Below the pieces are notes generated by a model. The model made no database searches. It saw nothing but the letters and a program-made list of their open reading frames with translations, and was not told the DNA's origin. From an uncultured Clostridia bacterium (GTDB taxonomy: Bacteria; Bacillota; Clostridia; Oscillospirales; Oscillospiraceae): a stretch of 18,758 bases of DNA. Both the position numbers and the translations under genes were made by a program. How positions within the stretch are numbered: the first letter of the stretch is position 1; every line of letters begins with the position of its first letter. Location of the stretch: positions 1 through 18,758 of the forward strand of contig CAMEWZ010000010.1 in assembly GCA_945946745.1 (NCBI GenBank). The letters run 5' to 3'. Below are positions 7,226-14,721 of the stretch, piece by piece.

Positions 7226-8593
7226 ATGGAAGAGAAAACGATGATCGACAGCATGCTGGAAAAGGCACGCGCGGCCCAGGCCGTCCTGGAGCAGTACACC
7301 CAGGAACAGGTAGACGCTCTGGTAAAAGCCATGGGCAAGGTGATTTACGACAACGCGGAACAGATTGCCCGAGAAGCGGTAGAAGAAACGGGCTACGGAC
7401 GTGTTGACAGCAAAATTGTCAAGCTGCAGCGCTGCACGCTGGCGGCCTGGTATTACCTGCATGACAAAAAGAGTGTCGGCATGATCGACTACGACCCGGT
7501 GGAGAAGCTGGCAACCTTCGCCAAGCCTCTTGGTGTCGTGGCCGCCCTGGTGCCCACAACCAATCCGGTGTCCACCACGGTCAGCAATGGTATGAGCATC
7601 CTGAAATGCCGAAACGCAATGATTGTGTCTCCCCATCCCCGGGCCGTTCGGGTGACGATGCACGGTGTCGCGCTGATTAACGAGGCGCTGAAAAAGCTTG
7701 GCGCTCCCGAGAATCTAATTCAGATCGTCCAGCAGCCCAGCATGGCGGCGACCCAGGAGCTGATGAAAAAGGTGGATGTGGTCGTTGCCACCGGCGGCGC
7801 CGCCATGGTGAAAAGCGCGTATTCCAGCGGCCGCCCCTCCTTTGGCGTGGGCCCCGGCAATGTGCAGGTCGTGGTGGCTCCGGATTACACGGACTATGCC
7901 AAGATCGCGGCGCAGGTTACGAACAGCCGCTCCTATGACAACGGCATGCCCTGCACCGGTGAACAGGCCATCCATGTTCACAAGGACGCGGTGAACGATC
8001 TGCTGGCAGCCTTCCAGGCAAAGGGCTCATATATCCTTCCGGAGGATAAGGCACCGCTTCTGGCAAAGCTGCTGTTTAAGGAAAATGGCATGACGGATCC
8101 TGCCCACGTGGGGATGTCGCCCTGCAAGCTGGCGGAATTGATGGGACTGACAATCCCCGAGGATACCCAGCTGCTCCTGTTCCAGAGTCTGGGCATGACC
8201 CGGGACAATCTGCTGCGCCGGGAGAAGCTGTGCCCTGTGGTGCAGTATTTCCCCTACGACACCTATGAAGAGGGCATTGCCAACGCAAAGAGCAATCTGG
8301 AATGGGAAGGCGCCGGACATTCGTCGGTGGTTTACACCAACGATACCAAACGGGCGGAATATGCCGGCGAGCATTTGCCCGTCTCCCGTTTGCTGGTGAA
8401 CCAGCCCGCAGGCGCGGCCAGCGGCGGCAACTTTATCAACGGCCTGCATCCCACCATGAGCCTGGGCTGTGGCAGCTGGGGCAACAATTCCATCAGTGAG
8501 AATCTGACCTACCGCCATCTGATGAATGTGACCCGTCTTGCCTATTACCATGAGCCGACCATTCCGGCTGCGGAAAAGGTGTGGGAGCTGTAA
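7226..8593 (+). CDS. CoA-acylating aldehyde dehydrogenase
   Basis: This 455-residue protein has the length and sequence style of CoA-acylating aldehyde dehydrogenases (the N-terminal domain of AdhE, succinate-semialdehyde dehydrogenase SucD, sulfoacetaldehyde dehydrogenases). These oxidise an aldehyde with NAD(P) and CoA to an acyl-CoA. The catalytic cysteine is Cys243 in SYDNGMPCTGEQ, matching the AdhE motif SFDNGVICASEQ in place and spacing. Further landmarks are the cofactor-side block GVVAALVPTTNPVSTT at about residues 96-111, VVATGGAAMVKSAYSSGRP, FGVGPGNVQVVV and the C-terminal LHPTMSLGCGSWG. The AdhE alcohol dehydrogenase domain is absent, so it makes acyl-CoA rather than alcohol as a bifunctional enzyme. 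AAGGAG lies 9 bases before the ATG. It is flanked on both sides by hairpins. The substrate aldehyde is unknown; the thiolase/DUF35 pair next door may generate it. Confidence 0.93.
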   Translation: MEEKTMIDSMLEKARAAQAVLEQYTQEQVDALVKAMGKVIYDNAEQIAREAVEETGYGRVDSKIVKLQRCTLAAWYYLHDKKSVGMIDYDPVEKLATFAKPLGVVAALVPTTNPVSTTVSNGMSILKCRNAMIVSPHPRAVRVTMHGVALINEALKKLGAPENLIQIVQQPSMAATQELMKKVDVVVATGGAAMVKSAYSSGRPSFGVGPGNVQVVVAPDYTDYAKIAAQVTNSRSYDNGMPCTGEQAIHVHKDAVNDLLAAFQAKGSYILPEDKAPLLAKLLFKENGMTDPAHVGMSPCKLAELMGLTIPEDTQLLLFQSLGMTRDNLLRREKLCPVVQYFPYDTYEEGIANAKSNLEWEGAGHSSVVYTNDTKRAEYAGEHLPVSRLLVNQPAGAASGGNFINGLHPTMSLGCGSWGNNSISENLTYRHLMNVTRLAYYHEPTIPAAEKVWEL

Positions 8594-8635
8594 CCGCGGC
8601 ACAGAGACGGCAAAACAACCGAATCATTACCAGCA

Positions 8636-8671
8636 AAAAGAGGCTGCTGCACAAGAGCAGCGGCCTCTTTT
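8636..8671 (+). terminator. Intra-operon terminator-like hairpin after the aldehyde dehydrogenase gene
   Basis: A 15-bp stem with one G-T wobble joins 8636-8650 and 8657-8671 around ACAAGA. Its descending arm ends in CTCTTTT, opposed by AAAAGAG, so it reads as a terminator in either direction. It lies between two genes on the same strand, only 23 bases before the next ATG. Downstream genes therefore depend on read-through or on a separate weak promoter that I cannot see. Confidence 0.75.
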
Positions 8672-8694
8672 GATTGAAAGAGAGTTGTACGGAA

Positions 8695-9879
8695 ATGGCA
8701 TTTGATGATCTGAAGAAAAAAATCGCGATTGTCGGCGTGGGATATACTGCCCAGGGTAAGGTGGAAGGCCGAACGGCCGTCAGCTTCCATTGCGAGGCGA
8801 TCCGAAACGCGCTGGCGGATGCGGGAATCGAGAAGCAGGAGGTCGGCGCCCTGCTGCTTTACCGCCATTTTGACCCGATTGGCGGCGATTATGATGTAAC
8901 TGCCTTCACCGTGGCGGAGCAATTGGGGATTCGCCCCAGCGTGCTCAGCCAGGAGACCTATTGCACACGCAGCTGGCTGTTCCACTCCATCGGTATGCTG
9001 AATTCCGGTCTGGTGAACTACGTGGTGATCTCCTATGGGGACAACGGCCGCAGCGGAAAACGTGGCTGGATCAAGGAGCTGTCCGGCGGAAAGGCCACAG
9101 ACGAGCTGGCGGCATACGGGGACTTAAGCACCATGTCCAAATACGCCATGCTTGCCCGGCGGGCCATGGATACCTATGGCACAGGCCCGGAGGTATGGAA
9201 GGAGATTGCCATCGCCCAGCGCCGGTGGGCAAACCGCAATCCCATCGCTGCCATGCATCATAAGGTGCTGGAGGAAAAGGACTACTATGCCAGCCCCTTT
9301 GTGGCGGAGCCGCTGCGGATGCTGGATGCCACGCCCAACTGCGACGGCGGCAGGGCCATTGTGCTGACCACAGCGGAACGGGCCAGGAGCCTGAAGCAGA
9401 TCCCGGTGGTGATCCGGGGCTTTGGCAGCGCGAACCAACCCCTTTCTCCCTACCGCCTGCGGGTGGAGGATCCCCAGAGCGCCGCGTATATCGCCAGCCG
9501 GCAGGCGCTGGAAATGGCAGGGGTATCCCTGGGGGATATCGATGCCTGCGAGCTTTATGACTGCTTCACCTATACCGTAGAAAGCACCCTGCGGGATTAT
9601 GGCTTCTTTCAGCCCGAAGAAACCAAGGACTGGCTGAAGGCGGAACGGATTGGCCCGGGCGGCGAAATGCCGGTGAATACCTCCGGCGGTATGCTGTCGG
9701 AAAGCTACTTCATGGGCCTTACGCCGCTGAGCGAGGCGGTAATGCAGCTGCAAAACCGGTGCGGCGCACGTCAGCTGGGTACGGTTCCCGGCAGCAAAAC
9801 GCCGGAACTGATTCTGTGCAGCGATAACGGCGGCGTGCTGCAAAGCCACTTGACGATGGTTCTGGAAAGGGGTGTGTAA
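8695..9879 (+). CDS. Thiolase-fold acyl-CoA enzyme (lipid-transfer/Ltp-type; thiolase or aldolase)
   Basis: This 394-residue protein belongs to the SCP2-thiolase/lipid-transfer branch of the thiolase superfamily. The N-terminal half opens with IAIVGVGYT and contains VVISYGDNGRSGKR, close to the YRALNxRSGxR segment of Ltp-type proteins. The C-terminal half has DACELYDCFTYTVESTLRDYG and NTSGGMLSESYFMGLT. The position that is His in classic thiolases (GHxxG) is Tyr338, and Tyr288 precedes it by 50 residues. From memory this equals the spacing of catalytic Tyr294 and Tyr344 in the steroid retro-aldolase Ltp2. Cys90 is near the nucleophile position but its alignment is uncertain. The DUF35 gene starts two bases after the stop, as for Ltp2-ChsH2 and archaeal thiolase complexes. 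The start is ATG 8695; an in-frame TTG at 8674 overlaps the hairpin end and is less likely. Confidence 0.88.
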   Translation: MAFDDLKKKIAIVGVGYTAQGKVEGRTAVSFHCEAIRNALADAGIEKQEVGALLLYRHFDPIGGDYDVTAFTVAEQLGIRPSVLSQETYCTRSWLFHSIGMLNSGLVNYVVISYGDNGRSGKRGWIKELSGGKATDELAAYGDLSTMSKYAMLARRAMDTYGTGPEVWKEIAIAQRRWANRNPIAAMHHKVLEEKDYYASPFVAEPLRMLDATPNCDGGRAIVLTTAERARSLKQIPVVIRGFGSANQPLSPYRLRVEDPQSAAYIASRQALEMAGVSLGDIDACELYDCFTYTVESTLRDYGFFQPEETKDWLKAERIGPGGEMPVNTSGGMLSESYFMGLTPLSEAVMQLQNRCGARQLGTVPGSKTPELILCSDNGGVLQSHLTMVLERGV

Positions 9880-9881
9880 GC

Positions 9882-10289
9882 GTGGATGCAGCGTTTTTTG
9901 CTCCCCGTGTCAGTGGGGATACTCGATTTTTCTGGGAAAATTGCGCGGAGCACAGACTGACCGTGCAGAAATGTAAGAAATGCGGAAACCTGCGCTGGCC
10001 TGCCGCATATCTTTGCCCGGAGTGCCTCAGCGAGGAAACGGAAATTGTGGAGCTGCCGCAAGAGGGAATTCTCTATTCCTTTGTGGTGATGCAGCGTCCC
10101 TTCCACCCGGAGGTGGCGGATAAGCTTCCCTATCTTGTGGCGGAGGTGGACTTCCCCGGGGGCGTTCGCCTGGTGAGTAATCTGGTGGATTGCGAGGCCG
10201 GGGAATTGAAATGCGGCCAGAAGGTACGGCTTGCCTGGCGCGACAGCAGCGCGTATACCAGCCCGGTATTTGTCCCGGTAAAGGAGTGA
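9882..10289 (+). CDS. DUF35 zinc-ribbon/OB-fold partner of the thiolase-fold protein
   Basis: This 135-residue protein has the two parts of the DUF35 family. An N-terminal rubredoxin-like zinc ribbon has four cysteines (Cys31, Cys34, Cys45, Cys48 in CKKCGNLRWP...CPEC). A C-terminal OB fold runs over about residues 55-135 (GILYSFVVMQR, LPYLVAEVDFPGG, SNLVDC, GQKVRLAW). DUF35 proteins are obligate partners of thiolase-superfamily enzymes, where they hold or channel the acyl-CoA, as in archaeal acetoacetyl-CoA thiolase/HMG-CoA synthase and Ltp2-ChsH2. It starts at GTG 9882, two bases after the thiolase stop, with GGAAAGGGG about 9 bases upstream, so the two are probably translationally coupled. 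No enzymatic activity of its own is expected. Confidence 0.92.
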   Translation: MDAAFFAPRVSGDTRFFWENCAEHRLTVQKCKKCGNLRWPAAYLCPECLSEETEIVELPQEGILYSFVVMQRPFHPEVADKLPYLVAEVDFPGGVRLVSNLVDCEAGELKCGQKVRLAWRDSSAYTSPVFVPVKE

Positions 10290-10294
10290 GAAAC

Positions 10295-11620
10295 ATGAAC
10301 GTATTGGTAATCGGCGGGAACCCGGCAGGAATGTCGGCAGCGTCCCGCATCAAACGAAAAGCGCCGGATACACAGGTGCTGGTTCTGGAAAAAACCCAGG
10401 AGGTATCCTACGGCGCTTGCGGTCTGCCCTATTATGTTGCTGGCATCAACGATGATTTGGATTTGATCCGGATCCGGAAGGTTCCGGAATTTGAGGCCAG
10501 CGGCGTTCAGGTGAAGCTGGGCCGGGAAGCTGTCCGGGCGGATTTTGAAGGCAAACAGGTATGGGCCCAGCTGCCGGATGGCACCCAGGAATGTTATTCC
10601 TATGACAAGCTGGTGATTGCCAGCGGTTCCTCCCCCAAGGCGCCTCCGATTCCAGGGATCCAGATGCGGAATATTTTCCAGTTGAAGACCCTTCAGGACG
10701 CCCAAAGTCTCAAGCAGGCCATTTCCGAGAGCCGGGGCAATGTGGTAATCGTTGGTGGCGGCTATATCGGCCTGGAAATCGCGGAGGCCTGCCTGTATCA
10801 AAAGGCAAAAAGCGTCCGCATTGTCGAAGCGCTGCCCAGGGTGCTCAATGTGTTCGATCCGGAATTCAGCGAAGCGGTACAGGCGGAGTTGGAGAAGCAC
10901 GGCGTGATGGTACATACCGGGGAGATGGTCAAGGGTTTTTCCGGCGCGGATGGCAAGGTGACCGGCGTGGTGACGGACAAAGGCAGCTATGACGCGGACG
11001 TGGTGATTCTCTCCATCGGCGTAAGCCCCAATACCAGATGGCTGGAGGGTATCGATAAGCTTCCCAACGGCGCGATCATCACCGATGGCGCCATGCAGAC
11101 CAGCGTCCAGGACGTGTATGCTGCGGGAGATTGCGCGACGGTGATGCACAAGCTGCTGAAAAAGCCGGTCTATTTTGCCCTGGGCACCAACGCCAATAAG
11201 CAGGGCCGTCTTGCGGGCGACAGCGTTTTGGGCAAAAAGGTGAACTTGGAGCGGGCACTGGGAACGTCCATGCTGCGGTGTATGGATCTGGAACTGGCGA
11301 AAACGGGCCTGGGAGAAGAGGATGCCAAACGGGAGGGCGTTGCGTATCTGGTCAAGACCGTGAAGGCCCGCAGCCATGCTCGGTACTATCCGCAGCCCTA
11401 TGAGCTGACCGTGAAGCTGACGGTACGCAAGGAAGACCATGTTCTTCTGGGCGCCCAGGTGATGGGGGAAAAGGAGGCCGTCTGGCGGATCAACGTATTT
11501 GCCTGCGCCATCGACCAGGGAATGACCGTCGAAGAACTGGGCTATCTGGATATGGGCTACGCGCCTCCCTTTGCCGGGGTTTGGGACGCGGTGCAGATCG
11601 CGGCCAACGCGGTGAAGTAA
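10295..11620 (+). CDS. FAD-dependent pyridine nucleotide-disulfide oxidoreductase (CoA-disulfide reductase/NADH oxidase type)
   Basis: This 441-residue flavoprotein uses NAD(P)H. The FAD motif VIGGNPAGMSAA is at residues 5-16, and the NAD(P)-binding motif VIVGGGYIGLEIAEA is near 153-167. A second FAD contact, VYAAGDCA, is near 275. The single redox cysteine Cys42 in VSYGACGLPYYV matches the CoA-disulfide reductase, NADH oxidase and NADH peroxidase class (Cys43 in the prototype), rather than the CxxxxC pair of glutathione or lipoamide reductases. The C-terminal dimer domain ends in MGYAPPFAGVWDAVQIAANAV, typical of the class. AAGGAG ends 8 bases before the ATG and overlaps the DUF35 stop. A role in keeping CoA thiols reduced would suit an operon rich in CoA enzymes, but an NADH-dependent reductase of a pathway intermediate is equally possible. 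No terminator is evident after it. Confidence 0.92.
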   Translation: MNVLVIGGNPAGMSAASRIKRKAPDTQVLVLEKTQEVSYGACGLPYYVAGINDDLDLIRIRKVPEFEASGVQVKLGREAVRADFEGKQVWAQLPDGTQECYSYDKLVIASGSSPKAPPIPGIQMRNIFQLKTLQDAQSLKQAISESRGNVVIVGGGYIGLEIAEACLYQKAKSVRIVEALPRVLNVFDPEFSEAVQAELEKHGVMVHTGEMVKGFSGADGKVTGVVTDKGSYDADVVILSIGVSPNTRWLEGIDKLPNGAIITDGAMQTSVQDVYAAGDCATVMHKLLKKPVYFALGTNANKQGRLAGDSVLGKKVNLERALGTSMLRCMDLELAKTGLGEEDAKREGVAYLVKTVKARSHARYYPQPYELTVKLTVRKEDHVLLGAQVMGEKEAVWRINVFACAIDQGMTVEELGYLDMGYAPPFAGVWDAVQIAANAVK

Positions 11621-11770
11621 ACACGGATCCATCGTTGTACCCCCCAATTCCTGACCGCGCCGGGCATATTCGGCTGCCTGTGAGGGAGAAGGCCGCTTGG
11701 TGATATGCGCCAATTTTGCTTTGGGAAACTATCACAAATCAACAAAATACAACACAATCCCAAAAAATGC

Positions 11771-11799
11771 TTGCAAAAAGCCAAACCCGGGAGTACACT
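11771..11799 (+). promoter_or_regulatory. Promoter upstream of the larA-like gene
   Basis: TTGCAA (11771-11776) and TACACT (11794-11799) stand 17 bases apart in an AT-richer part of the 292-base gap between the flavoprotein and larA genes. The predicted start near 11806 gives a leader of about 106 bases. That leader contains a short symmetric segment (TCCCC-GGTTTTT-GGGGA near 11857-11873). No clear intrinsic terminator precedes the promoter, so read-through from the first block is also possible. Confidence 0.6.
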
Positions 11800-11912
11800 A
11801 ACCTTGTCGGAAGCACCATGGACAAAGCAGGCTGCCGCAAAACGGGCGGTGGTATTTCCCCGGTTTTTGGGGAGCTGCGGTTTCATATTGTATGATCGGA
11901 AAGGAGACGCAG

Positions 11913-13190
11913 ATGAAAACAATTCCGATTCCTTACCACACCGGGCACATGCAGCTGCATGTGGCGGAAGAAAATCTGGCGGCGGTGCTCACTGCGGAGG
12001 CGGACAGCTGGGATCCCGGCAAGGACGAGGTGTCCCTGGTACGGGAGGCGCTGGAAAACCCCATCGGTACGCCCCGGCTGCGGGAGCTGGCCAGGGGAAA
12101 GCGGCGCATCACCCTGGTGACCAGCGACCACACCCGGGCAGTTCCCAGCAAGCTGACCCTGCCGCTGCTGCTGGCGGAGATTCGCTCCGGAAATCCCGAC
12201 GCCCAGATCACCATTCTGATCGCCACCGGCCTTCACCGGGCGACGACAGAGGCGGAGATGCGGAACATGTTCGGCGATGAGATCGTGGATCACGAGCGGA
12301 TCGCCGTTAACCACGCCTTCTGTCCGGAGGAATTCACCTTCCTGGGAACGCTGCCCTCCGGGGCGGAATTCCACGTCAACACCCTGGCTGTGGAATGTGA
12401 CCTTTTGGTGACGGAGGGGTTTATTGAGCCGCACTTTTTTGCCGGCTTCTCCGGGGGACGCAAGAGCATCCTGCCGGGAATCTGCGACAAAAATACCGTC
12501 AATGAAAATCACTCCTACAAGGCCATTTCCAGCCCCTGGGCAACGGCGGGCGTTTTGGAAGGGAATCCCATCCACGAGGATATGGTGGTGGCAGCCCGGC
12601 GGGTGAAGGTGGGCTTTATTCTCAATGTGGCCCAGAACAGCGAGAAAAAAATCATCGCCGCTTTTGCGGGAGATTTGGAGCAGGCCCATGCCGCCGGTGT
12701 GGCCTTTGTCCGGAGCCGTTCCCAGTGCAAACCGGTTACGGGAGACATTGTGATTACCTCCAACGGGGGTTATCCGCTGGATCAGAACCTCTATCAGACC
12801 CCCAAGGCGGTATCCACCGCCGCAGCCTGCGCGGGGGAGGACGGCGTAATCATCATGTCCGCGTCCTGCGTGGACGGCATGGGCGGCAGCTACTTCTCGG
12901 AGCTGATTCAGCGGGGCACGGTGGATCAGATCGACCAGTATCTATCCCAGATTCCGCCCCGGGAAACCATCAGCGAGCAATGGTGCGCCCAGATTTACGC
13001 CCGGATTCTGAAGAAGCACCCGGTGATTCTGGTAACCACCTATCTGGATCGGGAGACGGTGGAGAAGGCCAATATGCGCCACGCTTCCTCCGTGGACGAG
13101 GCGCTGGAAATGGCCTACGCCATCAAGGGCCGGGACGCGCGGGTTGTGGTGATTCCAGACGGTGTTTCGGTTCTGGCAGTGAAAGAATAA
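11913..13190 (+). CDS. larA: LarA-family nickel-dependent 2-hydroxyacid racemase/epimerase
   Basis: This 425-residue protein has the length of LarA, the lactate racemase whose Ni-pincer nucleotide cofactor moves hydride on a 2-hydroxyacid. All key residues are present at the same numbers as I recall for the Thermoanaerobacterium LarA: Arg75 (SDHTR), acid/base His108 (ATGLHR) and His174 (EPHFF), cofactor-anchoring Lys184 (GGRKS) and nickel ligand His200 (NENH). This agreement also supports ATG 11913 as the start, with GGAAAGGAG 6 bases upstream, over the ATG at 11892. The wider family includes malate, hydroxyglutarate and phenyllactate racemases and sugar-acid epimerases, so lactate need not be the substrate. 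The cofactor genes larB, larC and larE are not in the window. The position before a UxaA pair and a D-specific dehydrogenase suggests it supplies the stereoisomer those enzymes accept. Confidence 0.95.
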   Translation: MKTIPIPYHTGHMQLHVAEENLAAVLTAEADSWDPGKDEVSLVREALENPIGTPRLRELARGKRRITLVTSDHTRAVPSKLTLPLLLAEIRSGNPDAQITILIATGLHRATTEAEMRNMFGDEIVDHERIAVNHAFCPEEFTFLGTLPSGAEFHVNTLAVECDLLVTEGFIEPHFFAGFSGGRKSILPGICDKNTVNENHSYKAISSPWATAGVLEGNPIHEDMVVAARRVKVGFILNVAQNSEKKIIAAFAGDLEQAHAAGVAFVRSRSQCKPVTGDIVITSNGGYPLDQNLYQTPKAVSTAAACAGEDGVIIMSASCVDGMGGSYFSELIQRGTVDQIDQYLSQIPPRETISEQWCAQIYARILKKHPVILVTTYLDRETVEKANMRHASSVDEALEMAYAIKGRDARVVVIPDGVSVLAVKE

Positions 13191-13209
13191 CGCAGGGAGG
13201 TTTTTGGCA

Positions 13210-13509
13210 ATGGAAGAAAGAAAACTGGCGCTGAAGGTGGATGACAAGGACAATGTGGCCACAATTTTCGCCAATGGCATCATAAATGGAACGGAAGTGG
13301 AGATCCGGGATAAGAAGGGCGACTGCGAGCCGGTCAACGTGATCGGGGATGTGCCCTATGGCCACAAGATCGCCGTTCGGGATATCCAAATGGGCGAGCC
13401 GATTATGAAATACGGCGAGCGCATTGGCGCGGCCAGCGCGGATATTCGAAAGGGCGAATATGTCCACATCCACAACATGGTCGCCATGCGGGGCCGGGGA
13501 GACTTGTAA
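13210..13509 (+). CDS. UxaA-type (de)hydratase/lyase, small SAF-domain subunit
   Basis: This 99-residue protein corresponds to the N-terminal SAF domain of altronate/galactarate dehydratases (UxaA, GarD). The conserved elements DNVATIFANGI, GHKIAVRDI, GEPIMKYGERIG and the closing YVHIHNM are all present. In single-chain relatives this domain is fused to the large domain. Here, as in sulfolactate sulfo-lyase SuyAB and several split UxaA-family enzymes, it is a separate subunit. AGGGAGG lies 9 bases before ATG 13210; a TTG six bases earlier is too close to the ribosome binding site. The stop overlaps the upstream-most ATG of the large subunit by one base, pointing to coupled, equimolar synthesis. 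The substrate is not determined. Confidence 0.92.
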   Translation: MEERKLALKVDDKDNVATIFANGIINGTEVEIRDKKGDCEPVNVIGDVPYGHKIAVRDIQMGEPIMKYGERIGAASADIRKGEYVHIHNMVAMRGRGDL

Positions 13510-13529
13510 TGAAGAAGGAGAATATGGCG

Positions 13530-14705
13530 ATGGATACCTTTCAAGGCTATGTAAGACCCAACGGCAAGGTTGGCAGCCGGAATCTGGTGGCGGTGATTCC
13601 CAGCGTGATCTGCGCCACGGATGTGGCGCAGGCGATCTGCCGCGCGGTACAGGGTACGGTGGGCTTTTTCCACCACCAGGGCTGCTGCCAGCTGCCCCTG
13701 GATTTGAAGCGGGTGACGGATACGCTGATCAGTCTGGGATGCAGTCCCAACGTGGGCGCGGCGCTGGTGGTTTCTTTGGGCTGCGAGGGCACGGATGTGG
13801 AGCGGCTGGTGCAGCAAATCGCAGCCACCGGAAAGCCGGTGGAGGTGATCCGCATCCAGGAGCTGGGAGGCATGAGCCGCGCCATCCAGAAGGGCACGGA
13901 TCTGGCCCAGAAGCTGGTGATGGAAATCTCCGGCCTGCAGCGGCAGACCGTGGATATTTCCAACGTGGTCATGGGCATCAAGTGCGGCGGCTCGGACACC
14001 ACCAGCGGCATAGCATCCAACTGCGTGATCGGCTATGTGGCGGACAAGCTGGTGGATATGGGCGCCACGGTGGTATTCGGCGAGACCACCGAGTTTTTGG
14101 GCGGCGAGCACATCCTGGCCAGACGCGCCGTGGGGGGAGAAAACGGCCCCGTGGGGCAGAAGATCTATGAAATCGTTCGGCGGATGGAGGAGCGGGCCAA
14201 GGCGGTTGGCGAGGACATGCGGGGCGGCCAGCCCACACCGGGCAACATCAAGGGCGGTCTTTCCAGCATCGAGGAAAAGAGCCTGGGCGCCATCGTCAAA
14301 AGCGGCCACCGGCCCATTCAGGGCGTGCTGGAATATCCCCAGATGGTTACCACGGAGAAGGGCCTGTGGATCAAGGACGCCCCCGGCCGGGAGCCGGAGA
14401 TTCTCACCGGCATGGCGGCCACCGGCGCGCAATTTCTGATGTTCTCCACAGGCCGGGGCGCGCCCCAGGGCTTCCCCAGTATGCCTGTTATGAAGATCTG
14501 CGGAAATCCCAACACCTATGCCCGGATGCCTTATGATATGGACTTGAACGCCGGTCAGATCATCACCGGCCAGCGGAGCATCGAGGAGATGGGCGAGGAG
14601 GCCTATGCCCTGGCCCTGCAGGTGCTGAACGGCAGAATGACCAAAAACGAGGCGATTCACTATACCAGCACCATGGACATCTATTGCCTGGGGCCGGTCA
14701 TTTAA
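13530..14705 (+). CDS. UxaA-type (de)hydratase/lyase, large catalytic subunit
   Basis: This protein of 391 residues is the large domain of the altronate/galactarate dehydratase family, metal-dependent lyases that remove water from sugar acids, or sulfite from sulfolactate in SuyB. Family landmarks run in order: FQGYVRPNGKVGSRN at the N-terminus, HHQGCCQ, SLGCEGTD, VVMGIKCGGSDTTSGIASN, FGETTEFLGGE, GGLSSIEEKSLGAIVKSG and the C-terminal MPVMKICGNPNTY. The start chosen is ATG 13530, 9 bases after AAGGAG. ATG 13509 (one-base overlap with the small subunit stop) and 13524 are alternatives that add at most seven residues. With the SAF subunit it forms a complete enzyme. Distinguishing altronate, galactarate, sulfolactate or another hydroxyacid needs alignment of active-site residues, which cannot be done by eye. 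Confidence 0.92.
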   Translation: MDTFQGYVRPNGKVGSRNLVAVIPSVICATDVAQAICRAVQGTVGFFHHQGCCQLPLDLKRVTDTLISLGCSPNVGAALVVSLGCEGTDVERLVQQIAATGKPVEVIRIQELGGMSRAIQKGTDLAQKLVMEISGLQRQTVDISNVVMGIKCGGSDTTSGIASNCVIGYVADKLVDMGATVVFGETTEFLGGEHILARRAVGGENGPVGQKIYEIVRRMEERAKAVGEDMRGGQPTPGNIKGGLSSIEEKSLGAIVKSGHRPIQGVLEYPQMVTTEKGLWIKDAPGREPEILTGMAATGAQFLMFSTGRGAPQGFPSMPVMKICGNPNTYARMPYDMDLNAGQIITGQRSIEEMGEEAYALALQVLNGRMTKNEAIHYTSTMDIYCLGPVI

Positions 14706-14721
14706 AGAAGGATGGGATGGC

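Noticed and set aside
8695..9879. Firm call as acetyl-CoA acetyltransferase
   Set aside because: The classic thiolase His position is Tyr and the nucleophile Cys alignment is unclear, so only the superfamily is safe.
10130..11713. Minus-strand open frame of 527 codons opposite the flavoprotein gene
   Set aside because: Complement shadow of a gene with intact FAD and NAD motifs; no recognisable domain and no ribosome binding site.
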